Assembly: GCF_008386395.1 (NCBI RefSeq)
Contig: NZ_CP043761.1
Span: forward strand, 3,596,001 to 3,660,000
From: Paenibacillus sp. 37
GTDB taxonomy: Bacteria > Bacillota > Bacilli > Paenibacillales > Paenibacillaceae
Length of the DNA stretch: 64,000 bases
Direction of reading: 5' to 3'
Shown here in pieces: positions 45,611 through 53,200 of the stretch. Both the position numbers and the translations under genes were made by a program. How positions within the stretch are numbered: the first letter of the stretch is position 1; every line of letters starts with the position of its first letter. The notes beneath the pieces are model-generated. The model was not told the DNA's origin and did not search any database. It was given only the letters and a program-made list of their open reading frames with translations.

Positions 45611-46270
45611 TCATGGCTTATTATGCCTAACGGTATATACGCAGTTTCTTCCTCCGGCTAAAATGTATTCTCCCCGTTCAATATGAACATTATCGCCTAG
45701 AACTGTTTTGAATAAATGTAGCTCATTCTTGCATAACCCGGTACATACCGCGGCGGCTTCACAGATCGGACAATGCTTCTCAATAAATAGAAGACTGCCA
45801 TCATCCTGCTCCTTAACCTCGGCCATATAACCTTCATTGGTACGAATTTCGGCCAATTTCTCCAATCTCTCCTTAACTCCTGATGAATCGCCAAGATGCT
45901 GAAGATATTGTTCTTGCATATTTTTATTTCGAACATCCAGCAGCTTGTCCAGCCCTTCAGTACCAAAAGCTTCTTTCATCGAATTGATGAGGCTGACGGA
46001 TAAATCCGAATATCCACTTGGGAAAAAACGATTAGCCGCGGGAGTTAATATCCATAACTTGGTGGGACGACCCATGGGACGGGCCTCTTCCACAGTGGTA
46101 ACCAATCCTTCTCCTTTTAGCGCATTCAGATGTTGACGAATAGCCATTCCGGATAACGAAAACTGAGAGGAGAGAGTGACAACATCCATTCCCCCGCGCT
46201 CTTTTAACAGATTAATAATTGCTCTCCGGGTACTGGTCGAGACATCCTTTTTAGTTTGATCTCCGCTCAT
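45611..46270 (-). CDS. Winged-helix regulator with SufR-like cysteine pattern (putative Fe-S sensor)
   Basis: A 219-residue protein after AAGGAGGTG. Residues 12-75 are a winged helix (TSTRRAIINLLKERGG; LSGMAIRQHLNALKGEGLV; RPMGRPTKLW). The C-terminal part has five cysteines: 167, 170, 176, 180 and 210 (KHCPICEAAAVCTGLC; GGRNC). C167-x12-C180 and the later C210 resemble the Fe-S ligand spacing of SufR repressors, and the MGRP wing is also found there. It is divergent from an MFS-HxlR-IscA-IscA-like operon, and two A-type Fe-S carrier genes there fit an Fe-S or redox signal. The direct repeat between the divergent genes is the likely binding site. The sensing role is inferred. Confidence 0.8.
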   Translation of the reverse strand: MSGDQTKKDVSTSTRRAIINLLKERGGMDVVTLSSQFSLSGMAIRQHLNALKGEGLVTTVEEARPMGRPTKLWILTPAANRFFPSGYSDLSVSLINSMKEAFGTEGLDKLLDVRNKNMQEQYLQHLGDSSGVKERLEKLAEIRTNEGYMAEVKEQDDGSLLFIEKHCPICEAAAVCTGLCKNELHLFKTVLGDNVHIERGEYILAGGRNCVYTVRHNKP

Positions 46271-46320
46271 GGTGCACCTCCTTGTGACGCTCTACTGAAT
46301 CTACATGACTAACTACATTT

Positions 46321-46390
46321 TAAACAAAAATGTTGACAAAGTCAAAGCCGAACTGTAGCTTAGACATTATAAACAAAAATGTTTACTAAG
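46321..46390. promoter_or_regulatory. Two-copy operator and promoters between SufR-like and MFS genes
   Basis: TAAACAAAAATGTTGACAAAG (46321-46341) and TAAACAAAAATGTTTACTAAG (46370-46390) are near-identical and 49 bases apart. The core TAAACA-AAAA-TGTTTA is palindromic. The first copy contains the -35 TTGACA (46333-46338) of a plus-strand promoter with TAGCTT 17 bases on. The second copy lies over TATAAT of a minus-strand promoter, so one protein could control both directions. Confidence 0.75.
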
Positions 46391-46438
46391 TATCCGGATA
46401 CGATGTATACATACCAATTTTCTTGGAGGTCACATTTC

Positions 46439-47797
46439 ATGTCGTCTAATCATCAAAGTATTTTCAGCCCGCGTTATTTTGCATTATCCATAGGAATTAT
46501 TTTGTCAGTGATGGCCGTTGGATTCGAAGGTCTATCCGTAACCACCATTGCCCCTTCAATTGCTGGAGACTTGAACGGTCTTAGCCTGTTCGGGTGGATA
46601 TTCAGTACATATCTGCTTGCGCAGATTATCGGGACGCTGGTCGTCGGTCGGATCATTGATAAAAGAGGACCTGCAGCACCGTTCACTTTTGCACTTCTGT
46701 TGTTTATCGTAGGGCTGATCGCTGCCGCAACCGCAGGCGACATGTATACCATGATAGGATCACGGGCCCTGCAGGGTTTGGGTGCCGGAGCTATGATGAC
46801 TTGTGTGTATACAGCTATATCCTTAAGTTACCCGGATGAGTTGCGTGCCAAAATTCTTGGAGCATTTGGTACTGCCTATGTTCTTCCGTCCATGCTCGGT
46901 CCATATGTAGCAGGAGTTATCGCAGATCAGTGGTCCTGGCGCTTTGTTTTCTGGGGGATCTTACCTGTGCTGGTGGTTTCAGCATTGCTTAGTTTACCTG
47001 CCTTTAGGAAATTGAAAGTGCAGAAGACGGGAGGGGATAGCGGATCTTCATCCACTTGGATGGCGTTACTCTTAACGTTAGGTACAGGGATTTTCCTGGT
47101 TGGTCTAAGTATGCTTCCGAGCTTTATGGGATTTGTTTTAGTCGTGATTGGCCTGGTATTGATGTTATTTCCGCTCCGTAAATTGCTACCGAAGGGAACT
47201 CTTACGTTGCGAAGAGGTATGCCAGCAATTCTGGCAACACGTGGGTTGTTCTTCGCTGCCTATACCAGCACACAGAATTTCCTGGTATTAGCTCTAATCG
47301 ACGTGAAAGGAATTACACCTTCACAGGCCGGATTAATTGTCGCGAGTGCTGCATTAAGTTGGTGTATCATTGCGTATCTGCAAGGACGATGGGATGCGGC
47401 AGATCAGGGCAGTGGACGTCATATGAGAATCATTCTTGGGGTAGTGCTGCTTACGATAGGGATTGCCATCGTATTTTGGGTACCTGTTGTGACCGTTACC
47501 ATCGCAGTTCTTGGTCAGATCATTGCAGGCGTTGGTATTGGATTGGCGCACCCGATTAGCGGTGTTGTCGCATTTTCCCAAACGGGGGAGGAAGGTGTGG
47601 GCCAAACCTCAGCAAATCTGCAATTTGCAGATTCTTTTACACCTGGTGTAGTGATCGGCATTGGTGGTTCCATTCTTGTCGTGTGTCAGGCTGGCGGTAT
47701 GTCACTTCAATCCGGCTTAATTGTAGCCATGGGTTTCCATCTCTTGTTGATCGTCACGAGTATCATTGCCAGCACTCGGATCTCACTACGCGGATGA
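46439..47797 (+). CDS. MFS multidrug transporter, EmrB/QacA-like (DHA2)
   Basis: A 452-residue protein. ATG 46439 has GGAGG 10 bases upstream; a longer frame begins inside the operator and has no site. The start is FALSIGIILSVMAVGFEGLSVTTIAPSIAGDL, where DHA2 pumps have the first helix. Motif A is GRIIDKRGPAAPFT, motif B GSRALQGLGAGAMMTCVYTAI, and motif C-like ASMLGPYVAGVIADQWSWRFVFW is present. It is the first gene of an operon with HxlR and two IscA-type genes. A close paralogue lies at 49 kb. The substrate is unknown, but the Fe-S linked partners hint at a redox-active or metal-chelating compound. Confidence 0.92.
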   Translation: MSSNHQSIFSPRYFALSIGIILSVMAVGFEGLSVTTIAPSIAGDLNGLSLFGWIFSTYLLAQIIGTLVVGRIIDKRGPAAPFTFALLLFIVGLIAAATAGDMYTMIGSRALQGLGAGAMMTCVYTAISLSYPDELRAKILGAFGTAYVLPSMLGPYVAGVIADQWSWRFVFWGILPVLVVSALLSLPAFRKLKVQKTGGDSGSSSTWMALLLTLGTGIFLVGLSMLPSFMGFVLVVIGLVLMLFPLRKLLPKGTLTLRRGMPAILATRGLFFAAYTSTQNFLVLALIDVKGITPSQAGLIVASAALSWCIIAYLQGRWDAADQGSGRHMRIILGVVLLTIGIAIVFWVPVVTVTIAVLGQIIAGVGIGLAHPISGVVAFSQTGEEGVGQTSANLQFADSFTPGVVIGIGGSILVVCQAGGMSLQSGLIVAMGFHLLLIVTSIIASTRISLRG

Positions 47798-47809
47798 ATA
47801 AGAAAGTGG

Positions 47810-48157
47810 GTGTGCGAACCATTGTTCACTGAAGATCCGAATAAAATATTTACAGCTTATCGCATCATCGGAACGAAATGGACGATCCATATTTTATGTG
47901 CTCTGTCTCAAGGCCCGAAGAGATTTGGTGAAATATTTGATAGCATTCCTTCCATTTCCGAAATGATCCTCTCCAGACGTTTAAAGGGTCTTCAACATGA
48001 TCATTTGGTCAAAAGAACAATACGGACACGTCCTACACAAATTATTTATGAACTTACGCCAAAAGGAGCTGCTCTTGCGACATTCATACCCTGTCTAATA
48101 GACTGGGATACCAAATTTCAAAATGATACCACCGGGAGGAATAAAGATGATTATTGA
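47810..48157 (+). CDS. HxlR-family winged-helix regulator
   Basis: A 115-residue protein starting at GTG 47810, 12 bases after the MFS stop, with AAGAAAGTGG upstream. The core IFTAYRIIGTKWTIHILCALSQGPKRFGEI and ISEMILSRRLKGLQHDHLVKR followed by YELTPKGAALATFI is the HxlR/YtcD signature. Cys 2 and later Cys residues may be redox-active, as in related thiol and quinone sensors such as YodB, but this is a guess. Its stop overlaps the next gene start by 11 bases. Confidence 0.9.
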   Translation: MCEPLFTEDPNKIFTAYRIIGTKWTIHILCALSQGPKRFGEIFDSIPSISEMILSRRLKGLQHDHLVKRTIRTRPTQIIYELTPKGAALATFIPCLIDWDTKFQNDTTGRNKDDY

Positions 48158-48506
48158 GGTCAGTGATTCAGCATCGGACAAAATCGTTGAGATCTTATCA
48201 AGTGCGGATATACAAAATGCCTTCCTTAGAGTAGGCGTTGATGAAGGGGGATGCAGTGGTTTATCTTATACCCTTATCGTGGATGAACAGCAGGCAGAAG
48301 AAGACATTGTGTTAAATAAAAAACAATTTAAGATATTGGTGCACGCGAAAAGTATTCCATATATTGATGGTCTTGAGATTGACTATGAAGAGAGCGGAAT
48401 GTTAGGCGGATTCACCATGAATAATCCAAATGCCAAAGTTTCGTGTGGATGCGGGGCCAGTTTCAGAATGGCCAATTATCGTGGCGAAGTGAAAAAATGT
48501 GATTAA
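48147..48506 (+). CDS. HesB/IscA-type Fe-S cluster A-type carrier
   Basis: A 119-residue protein. ATG 48147 follows GGGAGG and lies inside the end of the HxlR gene. IIEVSDSASDKIVEIL opens the domain, and the three conserved Cys are present: 36 in VDEGGCSGLSY and 100 and 102 in KVSCGCGASF. DEEGG-like and SGMLGGFTMNNPNA parts match ErpA/IscA/SufA carriers. They hold a 2Fe-2S or 4Fe-4S cluster and pass it to apo-proteins. Here it is not near suf or isc assembly genes; it is in an operon with a drug pump and two regulators. It may load the SufR-like regulator or an unseen enzyme. Confidence 0.93.
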   Translation: MIIEVSDSASDKIVEILSSADIQNAFLRVGVDEGGCSGLSYTLIVDEQQAEEDIVLNKKQFKILVHAKSIPYIDGLEIDYEESGMLGGFTMNNPNAKVSCGCGASFRMANYRGEVKKCD

Positions 48507-48527
48507 TGAAAGAAGGAGTGCAAAGAA

Positions 48528-48815
48528 ATGATCTCATTTGTAATATCTGAACAAGCAATCGATTCATTTAAGAATGAATGGGAATTGGAAGAAGACCAAT
48601 ATGTAAGGATTTATGCAAAATATGTTGGAGGAGGCTCCGATGCTTTTACCATTGGCATAAATGCGAGTGCTACACCGGTCGATCCCGCATTGGTTCAATC
48701 CATCGGAGGATTTCATTTCTTTGTTGAAAAAACAGATGCCTGGATCCTGGAGGATGAACTTCTCCAAATTGACTGTAATGAAAATGGCATATTTTCAAGC
48801 AAAATCTCCTATTGA
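48528..48815 (+). CDS. HesB/YneR-like protein without cluster cysteines
   Basis: A 95-residue protein, 21 bases after the IscA gene, with AGAAGGAG upstream. MISFVISEQAIDSFKNEWELEED, VRIYAKYVGGGSDAFTIGI and HFFVEKTDAWIL follow the HesB fold as in B. subtilis YneR/YqkB. It has one Cys only (IDCNENG), and none of the three ligand positions of A-type carriers. It cannot hold a cluster in the usual way and may act as a partner or regulator of the carrier next to it. It is the last gene of the operon. Confidence 0.85.
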   Translation: MISFVISEQAIDSFKNEWELEEDQYVRIYAKYVGGGSDAFTIGINASATPVDPALVQSIGGFHFFVEKTDAWILEDELLQIDCNENGIFSSKISY

Positions 48816-48864
48816 ACATGGGAACCCTATTCTAGACCATAATCTTACTTTTTAAACATTTAAC

Positions 48865-48945
48865 TTTACAAAGTATAACACTTCATGTATATTCAGGAAG
48901 TAAAAAGGTTTATTTTACCATAATACCCATCGAATTATGGAGGTG
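48865..48945 (+). promoter_or_regulatory. Promoter and strong ribosome site of the second MFS gene
   Basis: TTTACA (48865-48870), a 17-base spacer and TATATT (48888-48893) make a good sigma-A promoter. GGAGGTG lies at 48939-48945, but the codon at optimal spacing (48952) is ACA, not a start codon. Confidence 0.65.
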
Positions 48946-49011
48946 TAGAAGACAAATAACAATCAGATTGGGATTTTTGATGCTCAGTACAGGGCGCCTA
49001 CAATTGGGATT

Positions 49012-50376
49012 ATGCTGGTTCTGGCAACCGTAGCTTTTGAAGGACTGGCTATCACAACGATTGCTGCGAAGATGGCACAAAGTTTAGAGGGCATTCATTT
49101 ATATGGTTGGATCTTCAGCGCATTTTTGTTATCTCAGCTTATTGGAACTTTGGTTATGGGTCAGCAGATTGACAAGCGCGGTGTTTTTACATCCATGCTG
49201 ATATCTTTTAGTGTTTTTGTGTTAGGAACTGTGGTCTCCGCTATTTCTTTCGATATGCACATGCTTATTGCCGGAAGAGCCCTTCAAGGTTTTGGAGCGG
49301 GAGCCCTGATCACATGCGTTTATACCTGTGTGACGTTACATTATCCAGATACACTTCGTACTCAAATCCTGGCCGCATTCTCCATGGCATTTGTCCTGCC
49401 TACCTTAATCGGACCTTATGCAGCAGGCCTTATAGCTTCTCACATCTCGTGGCGATATGTTTTCTGGATCGTTTTACCCTTGATTGGAATAGCGCTCAGT
49501 CTCACATTCCGTTCTTTCCGTAATTTGCAGCTTCAGCAAGATCTGTCAGGTCCGCCCCGAGCAACCGACTCAAAGATTATGTATGCGATTCTGCTTGCCG
49601 TTGGAACGGGACTGTTACTCACAGGACTTGGTATGATAACCGATTGGAAAGGTATAGTACTCACTTTGGCTGGATTAGTCATCATGATCACACCAATGCG
49701 TAAATTGCTGCCTGTGGGCACTTTTTCGGTAAAAAAAGGATTGCCTGCTACTCTGGTTTCGAGAGGGCTATATGTTGCTTGTTATTTTACAACGGAAAGT
49801 TTTGTGATCTTGGCACTAACCGAAGTGAAGGGGTTATCAGCCGACCTTGCTGGCCTCATTGTAGCAGCAGGTTCTCTGAGCTGGTCCGCCGCAGCGTGGT
49901 TGCAAGCCAAGCTTGATGCACGAGATCAAGGTCGTGCCCGAAAGGGCAGGGTCATGACGGGCATTGGGATTATGATTGTTGGAACTGCACTTGTGATCCT
50001 GGCTCTTATTTTGACGGACGGCGGGATTATACTCATCCTTCTCTCACAAATGATTACAGGGTTCGGTGTTGGATTGGCCAACCCTACAACGGCAGCCATT
50101 GCTTTACAACATGCCTTGCCCAGGAAAGAGGGAGAAATGTCCGCCAATCTGCAATTTGTGGATTCCTTCTATATGGGAGTAAGCATTGGAGTTGGTGGAG
50201 CTCTGATTGCCTTGTCCGAAACGTTACAGTGGGGCATATCGACAGGTGTTTTGATCGTGTTAACTCTACAATTACTATGGGTCTTGTTAAGTTTCTTAGC
50301 ATCACTACGAATCACCAAACTCGTTCATCAAGAACATCATCCAATCAACCAAGTGAAGGATAACATCTCCATGTAA
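49012..50376 (+). CDS. MFS multidrug transporter, paralogue of the 46.4-kb pump, with abnormal start
   Basis: 454 residues from the first in-frame ATG, at 49012, which would cut into the first helix (TIGIMLVLATVAFEGLAITTIA). The frame is open from 48949 and reads NNNQIGIFDAQYRAPTIG before that ATG, the expected N-terminus of this pump type, but contains no ATG, GTG or TTG. GGAGGTG lies 8 bases before codon 48952, which is ACA. The rest is intact: QQIDKRGVFTS (motif A), GRALQGFGAGALITCVYTCV (motif B), GPYAAGLIASHISWRYVFW. It shares long identical stretches with the first MFS. It may be translated weakly from 49012, from a non-standard start, or not at all. Confidence 0.8.
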   Translation: MLVLATVAFEGLAITTIAAKMAQSLEGIHLYGWIFSAFLLSQLIGTLVMGQQIDKRGVFTSMLISFSVFVLGTVVSAISFDMHMLIAGRALQGFGAGALITCVYTCVTLHYPDTLRTQILAAFSMAFVLPTLIGPYAAGLIASHISWRYVFWIVLPLIGIALSLTFRSFRNLQLQQDLSGPPRATDSKIMYAILLAVGTGLLLTGLGMITDWKGIVLTLAGLVIMITPMRKLLPVGTFSVKKGLPATLVSRGLYVACYFTTESFVILALTEVKGLSADLAGLIVAAGSLSWSAAAWLQAKLDARDQGRARKGRVMTGIGIMIVGTALVILALILTDGGIILILLSQMITGFGVGLANPTTAAIALQHALPRKEGEMSANLQFVDSFYMGVSIGVGGALIALSETLQWGISTGVLIVLTLQLLWVLLSFLASLRITKLVHQEHHPINQVKDNISM

Positions 50377-50446
50377 CGGATGACGACCGCGTCGTTAAAT
50401 ACATCATGAAGAACGGGGGGACTAATTGCATTGGGAGGTGGATAAG

Positions 50447-51670
50447 ATGGCACGTGTATTAGTAGTCATTACTCCAGCTGAAGGACATGTGAATCCGTCG
50501 TTAGGATTAGTTACTCAGTTGATAGACAATGGTGAGGAAGTCATCTATGTGTGTACGGAGGAGTACCGTTCCCGAATTGAACAAACCGGTGCCCAGATCA
50601 TTACCTATCCGTTTCCAAAAGATGCCTTCTCTCATGATCCGGTGTTGAAACCCCAAGAATACAAGCATTCTTATCAGTTCATTTATATGATGGTAAGCGG
50701 TATTATCCGGAGGATCATCCCCAATGTGCTACAGGTGATCGAGGGTCAAAAGTTCGATTATATGATCTTTGATTCCCTGATGGGATGGGGAGGGACTATT
50801 CTTGCAGAAAAACTGGGAATTCCTGCGGTGTGCTCGATTGCGTCCTTTGCCTTTGTGGAGCCTCTGGGGTCTAGCTCAGTTCTTAATGAGACGGAGACGA
50901 AGGAGCTTTATGAGGCTACGATGAAGATCACAACGGAGTTAGCTGAAGAGCTTCAAGTGAGTATTCCAGCCATGGAAGAGATTCCGGCACATGCAGGTCA
51001 GTTAAAGCTCGTGTACACCAGCCGTTATTTTCAGCCGCAGGCAGAAAAGCTGGATGATCGTTTTATTTTCACGGGTCCTTCGATCATAACACGTCAAGAT
51101 GCTCCATCCTTCTCGTTTGAGTTGCTTCGTGAACGGTACCTACAAACCGTGTACATTGCTATGGGTACGATTTTAAATAAAAATTTGGATTTCTATCAGC
51201 TTTGCTTTGAAGCGTTAGGGGATCTACCCGTGAATGTTGTTTTATCTTCAGGAAAGTACACGGACATGACGCCGCTGGCGGATCAAGTTCCTCCTAATTT
51301 TATCGTCAAGCCATACATTGCCCAGTTGGACATGTTGCAGCATACCGATGTTTTTATTACACATGCTGGAATGAACAGCACAAGTGAGGCGTTATATTAC
51401 AACGTTCCGATGGTGATGATTCCATTAACATCGGATCAGCCTCTTGTCGCCAATCGGGTACAGGAGTTGGGCGCGGGTATTACTTTAAATAAACATAACC
51501 TCAGTGCAACTAATTTGAGAGAGGCATTAACAGAAGTGCTACACAATTCACTTTATAGACGGCAGGCTTACCTCATTGGTGAATCTTTAAGGCAGGCTGG
51601 CGGTTACAAGCGAGCTGCCGAAATGATCATGAGTCATATGGGTTCAGGCCGGGGAAGTTACACAATTTAA
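50447..51670 (+). CDS. GT1 (MGT-type) UDP-glycosyltransferase
   Basis: A 407-residue protein. ATG 50447 follows GGGAGGTGG by 8 bases. It has the GT-B fold of the macrolide glycosyltransferase group (YjiC/YojK/OleD-like): PAEGHVNPSLGLVTQL with the catalytic-base His near residue 14, TVYIAMGTILNKN at the interdomain hinge, and the sugar-nucleotide site DVFITHAGMNSTSEALYYNVPMVMIPLTSDQPLVANRV. It transfers a sugar, usually glucose, from UDP-sugar to hydroxyls of phenols, macrolides or other small molecules. It lies between two MFS pump genes, which fits inactivation and export of toxins, or decoration of a natural product. Confidence 0.92.
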   Translation: MARVLVVITPAEGHVNPSLGLVTQLIDNGEEVIYVCTEEYRSRIEQTGAQIITYPFPKDAFSHDPVLKPQEYKHSYQFIYMMVSGIIRRIIPNVLQVIEGQKFDYMIFDSLMGWGGTILAEKLGIPAVCSIASFAFVEPLGSSSVLNETETKELYEATMKITTELAEELQVSIPAMEEIPAHAGQLKLVYTSRYFQPQAEKLDDRFIFTGPSIITRQDAPSFSFELLRERYLQTVYIAMGTILNKNLDFYQLCFEALGDLPVNVVLSSGKYTDMTPLADQVPPNFIVKPYIAQLDMLQHTDVFITHAGMNSTSEALYYNVPMVMIPLTSDQPLVANRVQELGAGITLNKHNLSATNLREALTEVLHNSLYRRQAYLIGESLRQAGGYKRAAEMIMSHMGSGRGSYTI

Positions 51671-51684
51671 TGGTTTTCCATTCA

Positions 51685-51711
51685 AAGTCGCTTAATAAGC
51701 GGCTTTTTTTG
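51685..51711 (+). terminator. Terminator after glycosyltransferase gene
   Basis: AAGTCGCTT and AGCGGCTT pair around AATA with one G-T pair, followed by TTTTTT. It is the same hairpin type as at 14592 and 53098. Confidence 0.9.
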
Positions 51712-51730
51712 GTTTTAATAACCTAAAGAC

Positions 51731-51761
51731 TTGACCTACAGTTAACTCTATGACTTATACT
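51731..51761 (+). promoter_or_regulatory. Promoter candidate for the Bcr/CflA gene
   Basis: TTGACC and TATACT are separated by 19 bases, slightly long, about 47 bases before the chosen start. Confidence 0.4.
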
Positions 51762-51807
51762 CGATTAGGCTTGCAAATTATATGAGGAATTGGAGATTTT
51801 ATTTATT

Positions 51808-53037
51808 ATGGCAAAGAGCACGAATTGGAATGTTTTTGGACTGGCAGTACTACTAGGTTTATTTTCTACATTAGGTCCATTTACGATTGATATGTATTTA
51901 CCGGCTTTTCCGGAGATTGCACAAAATATGAATACAACGGCATCACTTGTACAATTTAGCCTTACTGCTTGTTTATTAGGACTGGGTGTAGGACAACTCG
52001 TTATGGGTCCTTTGAGTGACGCGTACGGTAGACGTAGACCATTATTGATCTGCATGGCAGCTTATATTATTTGTTCCTTGGCATGTGCTTTTGCTCCGAA
52101 TATCGGACTATTGATTTTGTTTCGTTTCACGCAAGGACTTGCCGCATCAGCTGGAATTGTCATTTCCCGTGCGATAGCTAGAGATCTGTATAGTGGACAT
52201 GAACTCACTAAATTTTTCTCTTTGCTGTTGCTTGTAGGGAATTTGGGGCCTCTGGCAGCACCGATTGCGGGAAGTGGGGTTCTTTCCTTCACAACATGGA
52301 TTGGCGTATTTATCTGCCTTTCATTCTTGGGAATTTTCTTATTAATCATGACAAAGTGGAGCTTAAAAGAAACACACCCTGTCGAAAGACGTATGGTTCC
52401 TGACTTCAAACAACAATTGGGTAATTACAGAATGCTTCTGCGTGACCGCAAGTTTGTTGGTTACATGCTGGCACAGGGAATCATGACGGCAGGGGTCTTT
52501 GCTTATGTGGCGGGAACACCATTTATTTACCAAAATATATATGGAGTTACACCCACAGTATTTGCTATACTATTTGCTTCGAACGGCATCAGCTTGATCA
52601 TCGGATCTCAAATCGTGGGTCGATTGGCCAAACGTATCCCTGAGCAGACGCTGCTATTATCGGGACTATGGCTTGCTATAATAGCAAGTGTGGCTGCGTT
52701 GGTCGTAACCCTGGCTCATGGTCCACTTTTCGCGTTGGTGATTCCATTGTTCTTCTTCGTATGCTCGATCGGCATTACGTCTACAGCGGCATTCCCGCTT
52801 GCCATGGAGAGTCAAGCCAAGATGGCCGGAAGTGCAGCAGCACTACTCGGCGTTGTGCCTTTTCTTCTGGGTGCACTGGTTGCTCCTCTGGTCGGTATCG
52901 CGGGTGAGGACACTGCCGTCCCGTTAGGACTCACTTTATTAATGACCAGTATCATTGCGATTGTTACTTATTTCCTACTCGTTAAAAACGTCCCGCAGCA
53001 TACACCTAATCATGTCCAGTCTAATGCTGACTTTTAG
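51808..53037 (+). CDS. Bcr/CflA-family MFS drug transporter
   Basis: A 409-residue protein. ATG 51808 (MAKSTNWNVFGLAVLLG) has GGAG 12 bases upstream; TTG 51790 sits on the ribosome site itself. The first helix LGLFSTLGPFTIDMYLPAFPEIAQNM is diagnostic of Bcr/CflA transporters (bicyclomycin, chloramphenicol, sulphonamides). Motif A is GPLSDAYGRRRPLL and FRFTQGLAASAGIVISRAIARDL is motif B with the proton-linked Arg. Twelve helices are expected. It stands alone between two similar terminators, so its link to the glycosyltransferase is only by position. Confidence 0.93.
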   Translation: MAKSTNWNVFGLAVLLGLFSTLGPFTIDMYLPAFPEIAQNMNTTASLVQFSLTACLLGLGVGQLVMGPLSDAYGRRRPLLICMAAYIICSLACAFAPNIGLLILFRFTQGLAASAGIVISRAIARDLYSGHELTKFFSLLLLVGNLGPLAAPIAGSGVLSFTTWIGVFICLSFLGIFLLIMTKWSLKETHPVERRMVPDFKQQLGNYRMLLRDRKFVGYMLAQGIMTAGVFAYVAGTPFIYQNIYGVTPTVFAILFASNGISLIIGSQIVGRLAKRIPEQTLLLSGLWLAIIASVAALVVTLAHGPLFALVIPLFFFVCSIGITSTAAFPLAMESQAKMAGSAAALLGVVPFLLGALVAPLVGIAGEDTAVPLGLTLLMTSIIAIVTYFLLVKNVPQHTPNHVQSNADF

Positions 53038-53097
53038 TATAGAAGGAACAGCTCGCCAAGCATTGGCGTGAGACATGAATGAATATGAATCCATTAC

Positions 53098-53122
53098 AAG
53101 TCGCTGTAATAGCGGCTTTTTT
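53098..53122 (+). terminator. Terminator after Bcr/CflA gene
   Basis: AAGTCGCT and AGCGGCTT pair around GTAAT, followed by TTTTTT. It is the third copy of this hairpin type in the window. Confidence 0.88.
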
Positions 53123-53200
53123 GGTTTTTCTTACTGAACGCCAGCCTGAATTCAGGTAAGACATTGTAAGAAAATGGAGAGACTGGGGAGGAGGGGCTGC

